Shown here piece after piece: positions 1 to 6,327 of a stretch of DNA of 25,887 bases. Every line of letters starts with the position of its first letter. The stretch's first letter is position 1. The stretch comes from Cercophora sp. LCS_1 (taxonomy: Eukaryota; Ascomycota; Sordariomycetes; Sordariales; Lasiosphaeriaceae): assembly GCA_036250225.1 (NCBI GenBank), contig JAPZLL010000090.1, positions 1 to 25,887 on the forward strand. Reading direction: 5' to 3'. The position numbers and the translations under genes were made by a program. Under the pieces are notes generated by a model. It was not told the DNA's origin and ran no database searches. It worked only from the letters and a program-made list of their open reading frames with translations.

Positions 1-297
1 ACGCTTCGCCATGGCGGCAACCATATCGAGGTCGACGACATCTCCGTCGGTATCTGCTATGCCTACTTTGGTAGGGTCGATGGAAGATGGCGATCCCAGA
101 TGGACGATTCCCAGATCGACAATTCCCAGACCGACAATTCCCAGACCGACAATTCCCAGATGGACCATTCCCAGATGGACGATCCCCAGACCATACGATT
201 CACCAATGTGCGACCTCTCTTCAACAGAATTGATCACACTCGTGGGGATTCCCTCACCATCACAAGTATGGTATTGCCCTCTTATTATTGTGTATAA
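1..297 (+). CDS. Partial ORF with pentapeptide repeats, unidentified
   Basis: Frame 1 is open from the window edge to a stop at 295-297. It reads a non-repetitive stretch (including HIEVDDISVGICYAYFG) and then six to seven copies of a five-residue unit of the form DNSQT/DDSQM. No family is recognised. The left end is outside the window, so this may be the 3' end of a gene. A second frame through the same DNA is also open and would read a repeat of the form TIPRP, so the reading frame is not certain. The repeat itself is the firmest observation. Confidence 0.25.
   Translation, partial: TLRHGGNHIEVDDISVGICYAYFGRVDGRWRSQMDDSQIDNSQTDNSQTDNSQMDHSQMDDPQTIRFTNVRPLFNRIDHTRGDSLTITSMVLPSYYCV
94..198 (+). 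repeat. 15-bp tandem repeat, about 7 copies
   Basis: The unit TCCCAGAYSGACRAT recurs head-to-tail from 94 with no spacing changes. The last copy (184-198) is degenerate. The 15-bp period keeps any reading frame open, and it lies inside the partial ORF at the window start. Confidence 0.85.
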
Positions 298-569
298 TAT
301 ACTAATTATTCAGATGTATCTCCCTTACCTCCACGCATGCGAAGCGCACCCAGCCTTCCGCCCAAGCACAGCCGACGCAACCCCAGATGGCGACCCCCAA
401 CCACGGCCAACACCCCATGGGCGCTGACTACGCGGGCGGGAGCTACCACACCACAACGCTCTCCTCAACACCCAACACCTGTGCTCCGACAAAGCATCAC
501 GATTACCCAAAACATCACTACCAACCCAACACGCATCCCGCTTGATCCCAGCTTCAGCAACACTTTGCC
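298..569. other. No gene seen between 298 and 569
   Basis: This stretch is C-rich on the plus strand and has only short overlapping ORFs without recognisable sequence. It may hold the promoter of the fragment beginning at 570, but no clear TATA or CCAAT box is visible. Confidence 0.4.
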
Positions 570-949
570 ATGGCATCAACTGCATCGAGGCCGCCTGATC
601 AATTCACCGAAATCGAGCGTGTGCGAGGGAAGGGACGCCGCAAGTTCCGGTTTCGTCGTTATGACAGCAATTCCCAGATCTTGATCATCACAATCCCAAC
701 CGCTGTACACGAGGCCCTTCACCTGGGACTTTACAGGCGGTATTGGAACCAGCTCGTCCGGAACGGTACAGAGAACAATTGGAAAGATATTGGGAGTGAA
801 ACATTTCGGCAACAAGGCCATCCTGGAGGAGATGGCGGAGAAGGCGATTCGGCAGGTGGCCCACGGCCGGAACGTGTAGGAGCAGGTAATTGGCCAACGC
901 TAGTCATCGAGTCTGGACATTCCGAAACAGTACCTGAGCTTCACAAGGA
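570..949 (+). pseudogene. 5' part of a PD-(D/E)XK-like fungal gene, interrupted
   Basis: The ATG at 570 sits in a good context (GCCATGG) and opens an ORF containing KGRRKFRFRRYDSN, TIPTAVHEALHLGLYRRY, GHPGGDGGEGDSAGGPRPER and WPTLVIESGHSE. I recognise this layout from a family of fungal uncharacterised proteins whose E..K pattern resembles the PD-(D/E)XK nuclease fold; that assignment is from memory. The family-like sequence stops at HKDM (about 949), where kinase sequence begins. The missing continuation (YEVKIIILAKFD and onward) is found about 1 kb downstream at 2003-2378. The gene is therefore split by an insertion or rearrangement and is probably not functional. Confidence 0.6.
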
Positions 950-1196
950 TATGAGGCTATCAGGATCGGCCATGGCCCGCTGGAGACGGAACACGTGAGA
1001 CGCTTCATACTGGAACTCGTCGATGCCGTCTCCTACATTCACTCGAAGGGCATCTACCATCGGGACATCAAACCGGAAAACATCTTCCTCACCGAGTCGG
1101 GCTCGGCTCTGTGAAGCTCGGTGATTTTGGCCTTGCTACGACCGACAACTGGACCTGCGAGACCACTGATGCCCCTTCAAACGGCCCGGACACGTA
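945..1196 (+). pseudogene. Ser/Thr kinase catalytic-loop fragment (Ran1-like)
   Basis: Reading GAG GCT ATC from about 952 gives EAIRIGHGPLETEHVRRF, then a helix and the catalytic loop IYHRDIKPENIFL (HRDxKxxN), with the proton-acceptor Asp, Lys and Asn all present. A frameshift near 1110 is needed to continue into KLGDFGLATTDNWT, which holds the metal-binding DFG motif. Nothing of the N-lobe or the rest of the C-lobe is attached. The style of sequence is that of the fungal Ran1/Ksp1-type kinases. The fragment overlaps by about 45 bp with a separate N-lobe fragment at 2636-2790, so both may derive from one gene family. Confidence 0.75.
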
Positions 1197-1361
1197 TTAA
1201 AAATCCCTATAGGCGTCAGCGAAAAAGCCCAAGGCCTTTTCAATAGAGTTTTAGTCATTGAAATATTGGCTGATGCATTGGAATCTTGGATTCACTCCTT
1301 TCCGATGGGTGAACATCCCTTTGACTTTTCTGTGCATGTTGTTTATTTTGCCAAGGACTTG
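1168..1361 (+). repeat. 209-bp-period direct duplication, copy 1
   Basis: The segment starting GATGCCCCTTCAAACGGCCC is followed 209 bp later by a close second copy. Both end in GCCAAGGACTTG. The copies differ by scattered substitutions and a few small indels, so the duplication is not recent or the copies have mutated quickly. Confidence 0.85.
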
Positions 1362-1376
1362 GTGCCGTTCGGAGAC

Positions 1377-1573
1377 GATGCCCCTTCAAGCGGCCCGGAC
1401 AGGTATTGAGAATCCTTGTAGGCGTTAGCGAAAAAGCCCAAAGCATTTTCAACAGATTAGTTTTAGTCATTGAAATATTGTGTGACGCATTGGAATCCTG
1501 GATTCACTCCTTTTCGATGGATGAACATCCCTTTGACTTTTCTGTGTGTGCCGTTTATTTTGCCAAGGACTTG
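1377..1573 (+). repeat. 209-bp-period direct duplication, copy 2
   Basis: This is the second copy of the duplicated segment, starting GATGCCCCTTCAAGCGGCCC. It keeps a longer open frame than copy 1 and reads on into unique sequence after 1573. Confidence 0.85.
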
Positions 1574-1693
1574 CTCGGGTTGCTGGCTGGTGCAGACCCC
1601 ACTGTTTTCACAAGCTTCACCCCTCTTGTGGCTTCCCCCACGCATCTTACGGATCCCAACTTCAAACCTCGAGCATCTCACCTCTCGAACTGA
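1379..1693 (+). CDS. Unidentified ORF fragment over duplication copy 2
   Basis: The frame is open from about 1379 and contains LRILVGVSEKAQSIFNRL and FSMDEHPFDFSVCAVYFAK, ending at a stop at 1691-1693. The first ATG-like start is at 1406. Copy 1 of the duplication can be read as a similar peptide with a frameshift, so a coding origin is plausible, but I recognise no family. It lies inside the insertion that splits the PD-(D/E)XK-like gene. Confidence 0.25.
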   Translation, partial: CPFKRPGQVLRILVGVSEKAQSIFNRLVLVIEILCDALESWIHSFSMDEHPFDFSVCAVYFAKDLLGLLAGADPTVFTSFTPLVASPTHLTDPNFKPRASHLSN

Positions 1694-2002
1694 CACCCAA
1701 CAACTCAATATAAGGCCTTGCCTCTAGCCTTCGCGCAGCGTATATAGCCTATAGTCTCTCGACCCTCGGTCATAGTCTTACACACTGGAACGTCCATCAA
1801 CAGATAAAACCAAATTAAATCAAGTCTCCTTGTTTTCCACTCACGATTCCCCAAACAACCTCGTGAACCCTTCCTTAGGCAGCTGCAGCCAATTCCGCCC
1901 ATCATACCTCTCCTCCCCCTTTTCGTCCATCCAAGACAGCACCACACTCACCCCAACCCGCCACCTCCTCTACCGCCCTACAGCCAACCTCTCACTCACC
2001 TA
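1694..2002. other. Promoter-like, CT-rich stretch without a gene
   Basis: After the ORF fragment there is a TATA-like GTATATAGCC near 1739-1748, then a CT-rich run and AACCTCGTGAAC-type sequence to about 2000. No coding sequence is recognised. It may be the promoter region of another captured fragment, since the PD-(D/E)XK-like reading resumes directly afterwards. Confidence 0.3.
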
Positions 2003-2378
2003 CGAGGTCAAGATTATTATTCTGGCGAAATTTGACGATTAGTAATACCACATTTTGCTGGAGAAATGGGAGGAGGAAATCTCGAGTCCACAGGGAGCGA
2101 TTACGAAGGAAATCTCAAGTCCACAGGGAGCAATCACGCAGAGTCGGACTACTGCTATATCGCAGCAGAATGGTGTTCTCAACCCAGTGAAACGGCAGTC
2201 AATCACCATTACCTGCGACGAGACAACAGATCCAGTATCGTATTATGTTACTAGGGGGGCATTAGCACTGGAATTTCGACTTCTTTTTCTTCGCAATCCG
2301 GGTCCACAAGAGGGAGATATTGTATTTAGCATTCAGGACCTGCAGCTATTTGCAACTCATGTCTGGGCTGAGGCATGA
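2003..2378 (+). pseudogene. 3' part of the PD-(D/E)XK-like gene
   Basis: The reading YEVKIIILAKFDD at about 2003-2041 ends in a stop. A second open frame from 2055 gives MLEKWEEEISSPQ, NGVLNPVKRQSITIT, LALEFRLLFLRNPG and EGDIVFSIQDLQLFA to a stop at 2378. This matches the usual C-terminal half of the family whose N-terminal half lies at 570-949; the link is from family knowledge. The K of YEVK would be the lysine of the ExK pattern. A tag-type stop separates KFDD from LEKW, so even this half is broken. A 33-bp tandem duplication (2077-2142) adds an 11-residue repeat, EISSPQGAITK/Q. Confidence 0.6.
2077..2142 (+). repeat. 33-bp tandem duplication
   Basis: Two adjacent 33-bp copies begin GAAATCTCGAGTCCACAGGG and GAAATCTCAAGTCCACAGGG. 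The duplication is in frame within the PD-(D/E)XK-like fragment. Confidence 0.85.
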
Positions 2379-2635
2379 CCCCAACATGTCAAAGGCTCCA
2401 TGTAGATTAGCAGCCAATCAATTTCGGCATTGCCGACCAATCAAAACTATTGCGGTGGGGGCTGCCACAGGAATTCCATGTGTTTGACCCACAACGACCT
2501 TGCTGAAGCTGGGATTGAATCGCTGTTGCGGCCAGAAAGTGATGAAGTGGTGGTGATGGCGGGGATGAATTTTTTGTACGGGTGGCTCGTTTGGACGGCA
2601 AGTTGGTGACGAAATAATCGGCACACTGAATCTAG
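2379..2635. other. Stretch with no gene seen
   Basis: Minus-strand ORFs here have low-complexity content (Ser/Pro/His-rich) and no recognisable family. Two CCAATCA motifs (about 2413 and 2439) are the only regulatory-like words noticed. Confidence 0.35.
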
Positions 2636-2790
2636 ATGGTCCTTCACCGACGCCTGGGTGCCAACATTGTGAACCTCATTGACTCATTCGAGACGGATGC
2701 CCACATCTACTTGGTTCTCGAGTACTGCCAACAAGGTGATCTCCATGAGGCTATCAGGATCCGGCCATGGCCCGCTGGAGACGGAACAAA
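2636..2790 (+). pseudogene. Ser/Thr kinase N-lobe/hinge fragment
   Basis: The plus-strand frame reads VLHRRLGANIVNLIDSFE, then HIYLVLEYCQQGDLHEAIRI. This is the beta-4/beta-5 and hinge region of a protein kinase, with the hinge at LEYC. The next bases match the kinase fragment at 952-994 (GAGGCTATCAGGATC.GGCCATGGCCCGCTGGAGACGGAACA). An extra C at the GGATCCGG step shifts the frame here. After GGAACA the sequence becomes unrelated. There is no ATP-binding glycine loop and no catalytic loop. Confidence 0.7.
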
Positions 2791-2904
2791 TCAGGATGTA
2801 GATAGCCCTCTTTTTATTGCTAATAGGCAACCACTTTCTTTTGTTTAATAATACTACCACTCCAATCGGATCCAACAGATCTCGCCGCTTTAATACTTTT
2901 GGGC

Positions 2905-3025
2905 CGGCGCCAGCCGCTGGCTTTGACACAACGGATCCGGTGCGACGGATCCGGCCATGGAGCGATGGAACAAAGGTTGAAGCTCCAAAGGTTTCCGGAA
3001 GCGGAAGTCGTAATCTAGGATAAGA
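2905..3025 (+). repeat. LTR-internal repeat fragment, copy 1
   Basis: This segment, including TTTGACACAACGGATCCGG and GGTTTCCGGAAGCGGAAGTC, is nearly identical to 21730-21830, which lies within a Ty3/gypsy 3' LTR. I therefore read it as a fragment of that LTR family left between the kinase fragment and the PP2C fragment. Confidence 0.7.
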
Positions 3026-3345
3026 TGGCCAAAAAGCCGTCCTTAAGAGCCTGCTCGTAATTGCCCGTCTTAAATGTGTCCTGCTTCGCGATGATATTGT
3101 GCATGTTGTCGCCCACAAATAACGCTACCTTGTCGCCACTGTGCCCGTCAAAGACGCCAAAGAACAAGAGCTTGCCCTAGTGGGACTTGGCGGCCTTGGG
3201 GTTGCCGGCCAAAAGGTCGAGTACTATAGTGTGCGAGTCCTCCATGCTGATGCGCCAGCCCTACATGGCCGACACGCTGTAGTAGAGGAGCCTCTCTCAT
3301 CCTCGCCCTTTGCCGACGCCTGTGAATTGTGTCCAACTAAGTCAG
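3024..3345 (-). pseudogene. PP2C-type phosphatase N-terminal fragment, copy 1
   Basis: The minus strand encodes GEDERLLY, then GWRISMEDSHT and FFGVFDGH, followed by YEQALKDGFLAI. These are PP2C (PPM) motifs: the MED and FDGH aspartates bind metal in the family. The order and spacing fit the start of a fungal Ptc2/Ptc3-like enzyme. Two stop codons occur where a CAG would be expected (before GWRI, and in SH*GK), and FDGHGG reads FDGHSG. These are C-to-T/G-to-A changes, as RIP produces. The rest of the catalytic domain is absent. It forms one arm of an inverted repeat with 8466-8976. Confidence 0.8.
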
Positions 3346-3602
3346 CCTTGCGCTCTCACTGCGGTATATATTGGGGAGGATAGGGAATTGCAAGGGAAAT
3401 AGAACCGCGCCGAAGCTGCCGATGTGTGGATACGCGATCGGAACAAGCATTTTTTTGCGGGCGTTTTGGGTACGACCAACGCAACCAAAATCAACACACA
3501 ACCAAAGCAATACCAAATTGCAAACGAGACTAAGCAGCATTACCGTCTGGCGGATGCAGGTCTCCAAGGCGCCGTTTGCGGGCGTTTTGGACACAACCAG
3601 AG
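3075..3602. repeat. Left arm of PP2C/satellite inverted repeat
   Basis: The segment is the reverse complement of 8466-8976 with scattered differences. It covers part of the PP2C fragment, its 5' flank (with CGATCGGAACAAGCATTTTT) and one module B unit. The left arm has about 18 bp more (AAAATCAACACACAACCA) than the right arm. The arms are separated by about 4.9 kb. Confidence 0.85.
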
Positions 3603-4165
3603 AGAGATGGTAAGGGAAACTACCACCCGCGACAGAATTGCCCTTGGCGGTGTTGCTGGTCTAGCCCTTGCCCTTGCCCTTGGCAGCATTATTAAGCTAG
3701 CCGTCTAGCGGATGCAGGTCTCCAAGGCACCGTTTATGGGCATTTTGGGCACGACCAACACAACCAGGATCAGAGCAGCACCAGATCGCAAGGGAGACTA
3801 TTGTCTGTAGCAGCATTGCTGCCTTTGCCCTTGGCGGTATTGCTGGTCTAGCCGTCTGGCGGATACAGGTCCCCAAGGCAGTGGTGTCGTTTGCGGGCGT
3901 TTTGGACACAACCAGAGAGAGATCGCAAGGGAGACCACCGTCCGTGACAGCGTCGCTGCCCTTGCCCTTGACGGCATTACCGTCCAGCAGATGCAGGTCC
4001 CCAAGGCAGTGGTGCCGTTTGTGGGCATTTGGACACAACCAGAGAGAGATCGTAAGGGAAACTACCAGCATTGCTGCCCTTGCCCTTGCCCTTGACAGCA
4101 TTACTAACCTAGCCGTCTAGCGGATACAGGTCCCCAAGGCAGCAGTATCGTTTGCGGGCGAACGC
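3541..4165 (-). repeat. Satellite module B array, minus orientation, about 5 units
   Basis: Five units are marked by GATGCAGGTCYCCAAGGC at about 3553, 3711, 3860, 3988 and 4120. Unit length varies from about 127 to 150 bp because an internal GC-rich run (CCCTTGCCCTTGGCGGCA) differs in copy number. Each unit also carries TTTGCGGGCGTTTTGGACAC and AACCAGAGAGAGATCGCAAG. Many frames stay open on both strands, but there is no start, no constant frame and no conserved protein, so I do not call genes here. Confidence 0.9.
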
Positions 4166-4216
4166 AACCCCAAGATCAACGCAACCAGAGCAACAATCCC
4201 CCACCGCGCCGGACGG
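4166..4216 (-). repeat. Partial satellite module A, minus orientation
   Basis: Read on the minus strand this gives GGTGGGGGATTGTTGCTCTGG followed by TTGCGTTGATC, which is the A-to-B junction sequence also present at about 8450-8470 and 14830-14850. It joins the module B array to the hAT pseudogene. Confidence 0.65.
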
Positions 4217-5190
4217 AACAAGAAGGCTCCTATACAGCCACTGGCAAAGAGAGAGAAGAAGAGTCAGCGCGCCACCGCTCGAGGCGAGGCTATTCCGATC
4301 ACGACCGACGCGTTGGTAAAACAACACCTTGTTGATTGGATCCTCAGCGCCAACATGTCCTTCAATCAGGTCTCGAATCCTGACTTTTGATCTGCGACAA
4401 TGGTCCGAGGCTGTTGCCGACCTCTGGCACAACAGCGAAGAAATGGGTACTCACAGCGATATCAAGTCCCTCAAGTGCGAGATTGCCGACGCTGTTTCTC
4501 CCAACGTCGTATGGCTCGTCTACCTTTATTGCCGATCCTGGTTTCCAGCAGCGGCACTGCCTCTTACGCTTGAAGCATCTCAAAGGCGAAATCTCGGAGG
4601 AAATCTCCAAGAAAAGGTCGATCCGGAGACGAGCCGGCTGCATCTTTTCTTCATGATTCCGTTTTCTTCATGATTGCGAGAGCCATCTTCTTGCGCAGGC
4701 CTCTCGATTATATTTGCAGGGTTTGGATAGAGGATGGCACCATTGAGGAAAGCGAGGTTTGTGAGGAATTGCCTTCCACACGATCCTCGAACCTCTTTGT
4801 CGGCAACCAAATTCCACGAGGGCAATGGTATTACCCTGCCAACCGCAGTATCGACCATGTCCGCCATCAAGAGCCATTTCGAAATGAATGGCAAAGCGCA
4901 ATACGCGCCGACCAGCCTCAGCAACGCTCTGCCTTAGCATCACCACCTCGTCGCCGGCCGCCGCCACTGCAGAATTGCCAACAACGGTTGCAGAGAATCG
5001 GTCAAACATTACCACCTCATCGCTGGCCGTTGCCGCTGCAGAATCAGCGACTGCAGAGAATCGGTCGGCCTCCGCAGCGCCTCGACGGATACGAGGTCGA
5101 ACTAATGGAGGTCTCGCCTATATACTGGTCGGTAATAATACTTCACCCCAAGTTCCACAAGGCCCACCTAGGTATATTCCTATTTTGTTA
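4217..5190 (+). pseudogene. hAT-family transposase, degenerate
   Basis: A chain of frames separated by stops and frameshifts reads, in order: ALVKQHLVDWILSANMSF (4308 onward), KKWVLTA, FIADPGFQQRHCLLRLKHL (about 4525-4580), MIARAIFLRRPLDYIC, EGNGITLPTAVSTMSAIKSH, and MEVSPIYWSVIILHPKF (5104-5155). This order matches the central part of fungal hAT transposases: the FR/NP region, the FI..W...R.LL..R.LKG motif, and the later SPIYWAA..LHP segment. The BED zinc finger and the C-terminal dimerisation domain are missing. The left end abuts satellite module A. I recognise the family from motif order rather than from a comparison. Confidence 0.65.
4938..5072 (+). repeat. 69-bp tandem duplication inside the hAT remnant
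   Basis: Two copies begin CATCACCACCTCGTCGCCGG (4938) and CATTACCACCTCATCGCTGG (5007), each ending near GCAGAGAATCGGTC. The second copy is slightly shorter. Confidence 0.75.
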
Positions 5191-5191
5191 G

Positions 5192-5545
5192 ATATACGAC
5201 GAGCTTGTTGTTCAGGAGCAGCCAACAGAGGCACCGCAGCGGATCGCGCCGTACACCACTTTCTTATTTGGTCAAGACCGGGTTCTCAACCCCGGAGGTT
5301 GGCCTGGTGATCTGGCTCAAGGGACCGTTGGCCAGCGGCAAGTGAATGCTGACCACCTTTTCGGTGTGTATGAAGGCCCTAAGGTGGAGATTGCTCACTC
5401 CTATTTCATCACGGGTGATGCAATATTGGCTAGTGAGGTTGTTTGTTACTGCCACGGCCTTCGTTGTGACGGCCGGCAGGACTCTCGACCCGCAGGACTC
5501 TCAGAGAGGCCAAAGGATGAGGCCTTAATGCAGGCGCAAGGATAG
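5192..5545 (+). CDS. Unidentified ORF fragment
   Basis: Following a TAG at 5189, the frame is open for 117 codons and reads ELVVQEQPTEAPQRIAPY, FLFGQDRVLNPGGWPGDL and VYEGPKVEIAHSYFITGDA. The composition looks coding. No family is recognised and there is no start codon at the left end, so it may be an exon piece or a captured fragment. The first in-frame methionine-like start is at 5342. Confidence 0.3.
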   Translation: MYDELVVQEQPTEAPQRIAPYTTFLFGQDRVLNPGGWPGDLAQGTVGQRQVNADHLFGVYEGPKVEIAHSYFITGDAILASEVVCYCHGLRCDGRQDSRPAGLSERPKDEALMQAQG

Positions 5546-5562
5546 CCAGGCGTTATTCCTGC

Positions 5563-5601
5563 TTGCAGGGGCCTGACTCGGACCGAGTCAGGCCCCTGCA
5601 A
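5563..5601. repeat. 39-nt perfect palindrome, 19-bp arms
   Basis: Bases 5563-5581 (TTGCAGGGGCCTGACTCGG) are the exact reverse complement of 5583-5601, with a single A at 5582 between them. It could form a GC-rich hairpin on either strand. It lies between an unidentified ORF fragment and a Harbinger-like fragment. Confidence 0.95.
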
Positions 5602-5847
5602 CACGATACCTTGGGCAATTTGGTAACGTGGTTCGAGAACAATACGCCTTTGGCCGCCTCGAGATATCTTGCAGTCGAGGAGAAGGTGGTGATGTTTCTC
5701 TTTATCGCGTGCCAGGGGCAGACCCATTGCTTTGTTGCCTTTGTTATGGGAGACCCTACGAACAAGCCACAGATCGGAGGGGAAGAACTGTCAGAAAGAA
5801 GTGAGCACAGACGCTACTGTGAGCTACGAGCCAATGAGCTCCATTGA
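5602..5847 (+). pseudogene. PIF/Harbinger-like transposase N-terminal fragment
   Basis: The frame reads LGNLVTWFENNTPLAASRYL and then AVEEKVVMFLFIACQGQTH. This resembles the N-terminal helix-turn-helix region of fungal HARBI1-like DDE endonucleases (LVTWLENNT...LSVEEKVAMFLYIVGHG). After that the match is lost, and none of the DDE catalytic part is present. The fragment begins immediately right of the palindrome. Confidence 0.5.
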
Positions 5848-5849
5848 GC

Positions 5850-6117
5850 GTAAGTAAAGTAATCGGCTCACTTTTGTCGCTTCTTTCTACCTACAGTCCA
5901 AAGAGCTTTCTGCCATTTCCGGGTAAAGGACATCCAGTCGCGCCAAAGCGCAGAACAACCCCCACGTCCCTCTACAATCGCTCAGCAGGTATGCCTTCCA
6001 TCCTTGCATTGTGATGGGTCACAAACTAAACCGTGCTTTGTAGGATTAATCAGCGCCTGTTCAAAGCAGAGGTCGCAAGCGCAAGCAACGTTTCCGGCCG
6101 TAGGCCCGTGAACACCT
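5850..6117 (+). pseudogene. Degenerate copy of the DUF7924-like gene 5' exons
   Basis: A match to the 5' region of the downstream gene can be followed: GGACATCCAGTCGCGCCAAAG corresponds to exon 2, then CAGGTATGCC starts an intron-like stretch with TGGGTCACAAACTAAA, then GCGCCTGTTC and AGGTCGCAAGCGCAAGCAA correspond to the start of exon 3. An additional GTAAGT...CTACAG segment at 5851-5896 could be an upstream intron. The copy lacks the catalytic part. It may be a remnant of a second gene of the same family. Confidence 0.55.
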
Positions 6118-6200
6118 GAACAAAGGTTGAAGTCAAAGACTTCTGGAAAGAGCCTGCCAGGGAAATGGAATCCTCAATCTAGAATAAGAAGGTCTGTGGC
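6118..6200 (+). repeat. Possible diverged LTR fragment
   Basis: GAACAAAGGTTGAAG followed by TCTGGAAAG and CAATCTAGAATAAGAAGG resembles the repeat at 2960-3020 and 21778-21830. The similarity is patchy, so this is tentative. The remainder to 6327 would be the promoter and 5' UTR of the next gene. Confidence 0.35.
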
Positions 6201-6327
6201 CGCTCTTTTGGAAGAGGAGGACAAACGTTCTAACACATACAACTACCTTGTAACGATTCACTTGTCAAAGACCCTTCTTCACCCCAACGCCCTTGGTTAC
6301 GTATAAGGCGCCAATCCCCTCATCATC

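Noticed and set aside
2636..2848. Complete small kinase gene
   Set aside because: Only beta-strands 4-5 and the hinge are present; after the shared 45 bp the sequence is unrelated and the frame is shifted.
3697..4101. Long ORFs on both strands across the satellite (here and at 14706-15200 and 15403-15702) as protein-coding genes
   Set aside because: They follow repeat units, are open in several frames at once, lack conserved starts and change frame with unit length. The openness comes from few stop words in the unit.
4166..4320. Terminal inverted repeats of the hAT element
   Set aside because: The sequence at the left edge of the hAT reading is satellite module A, found elsewhere without hAT, and no matching right end is seen.
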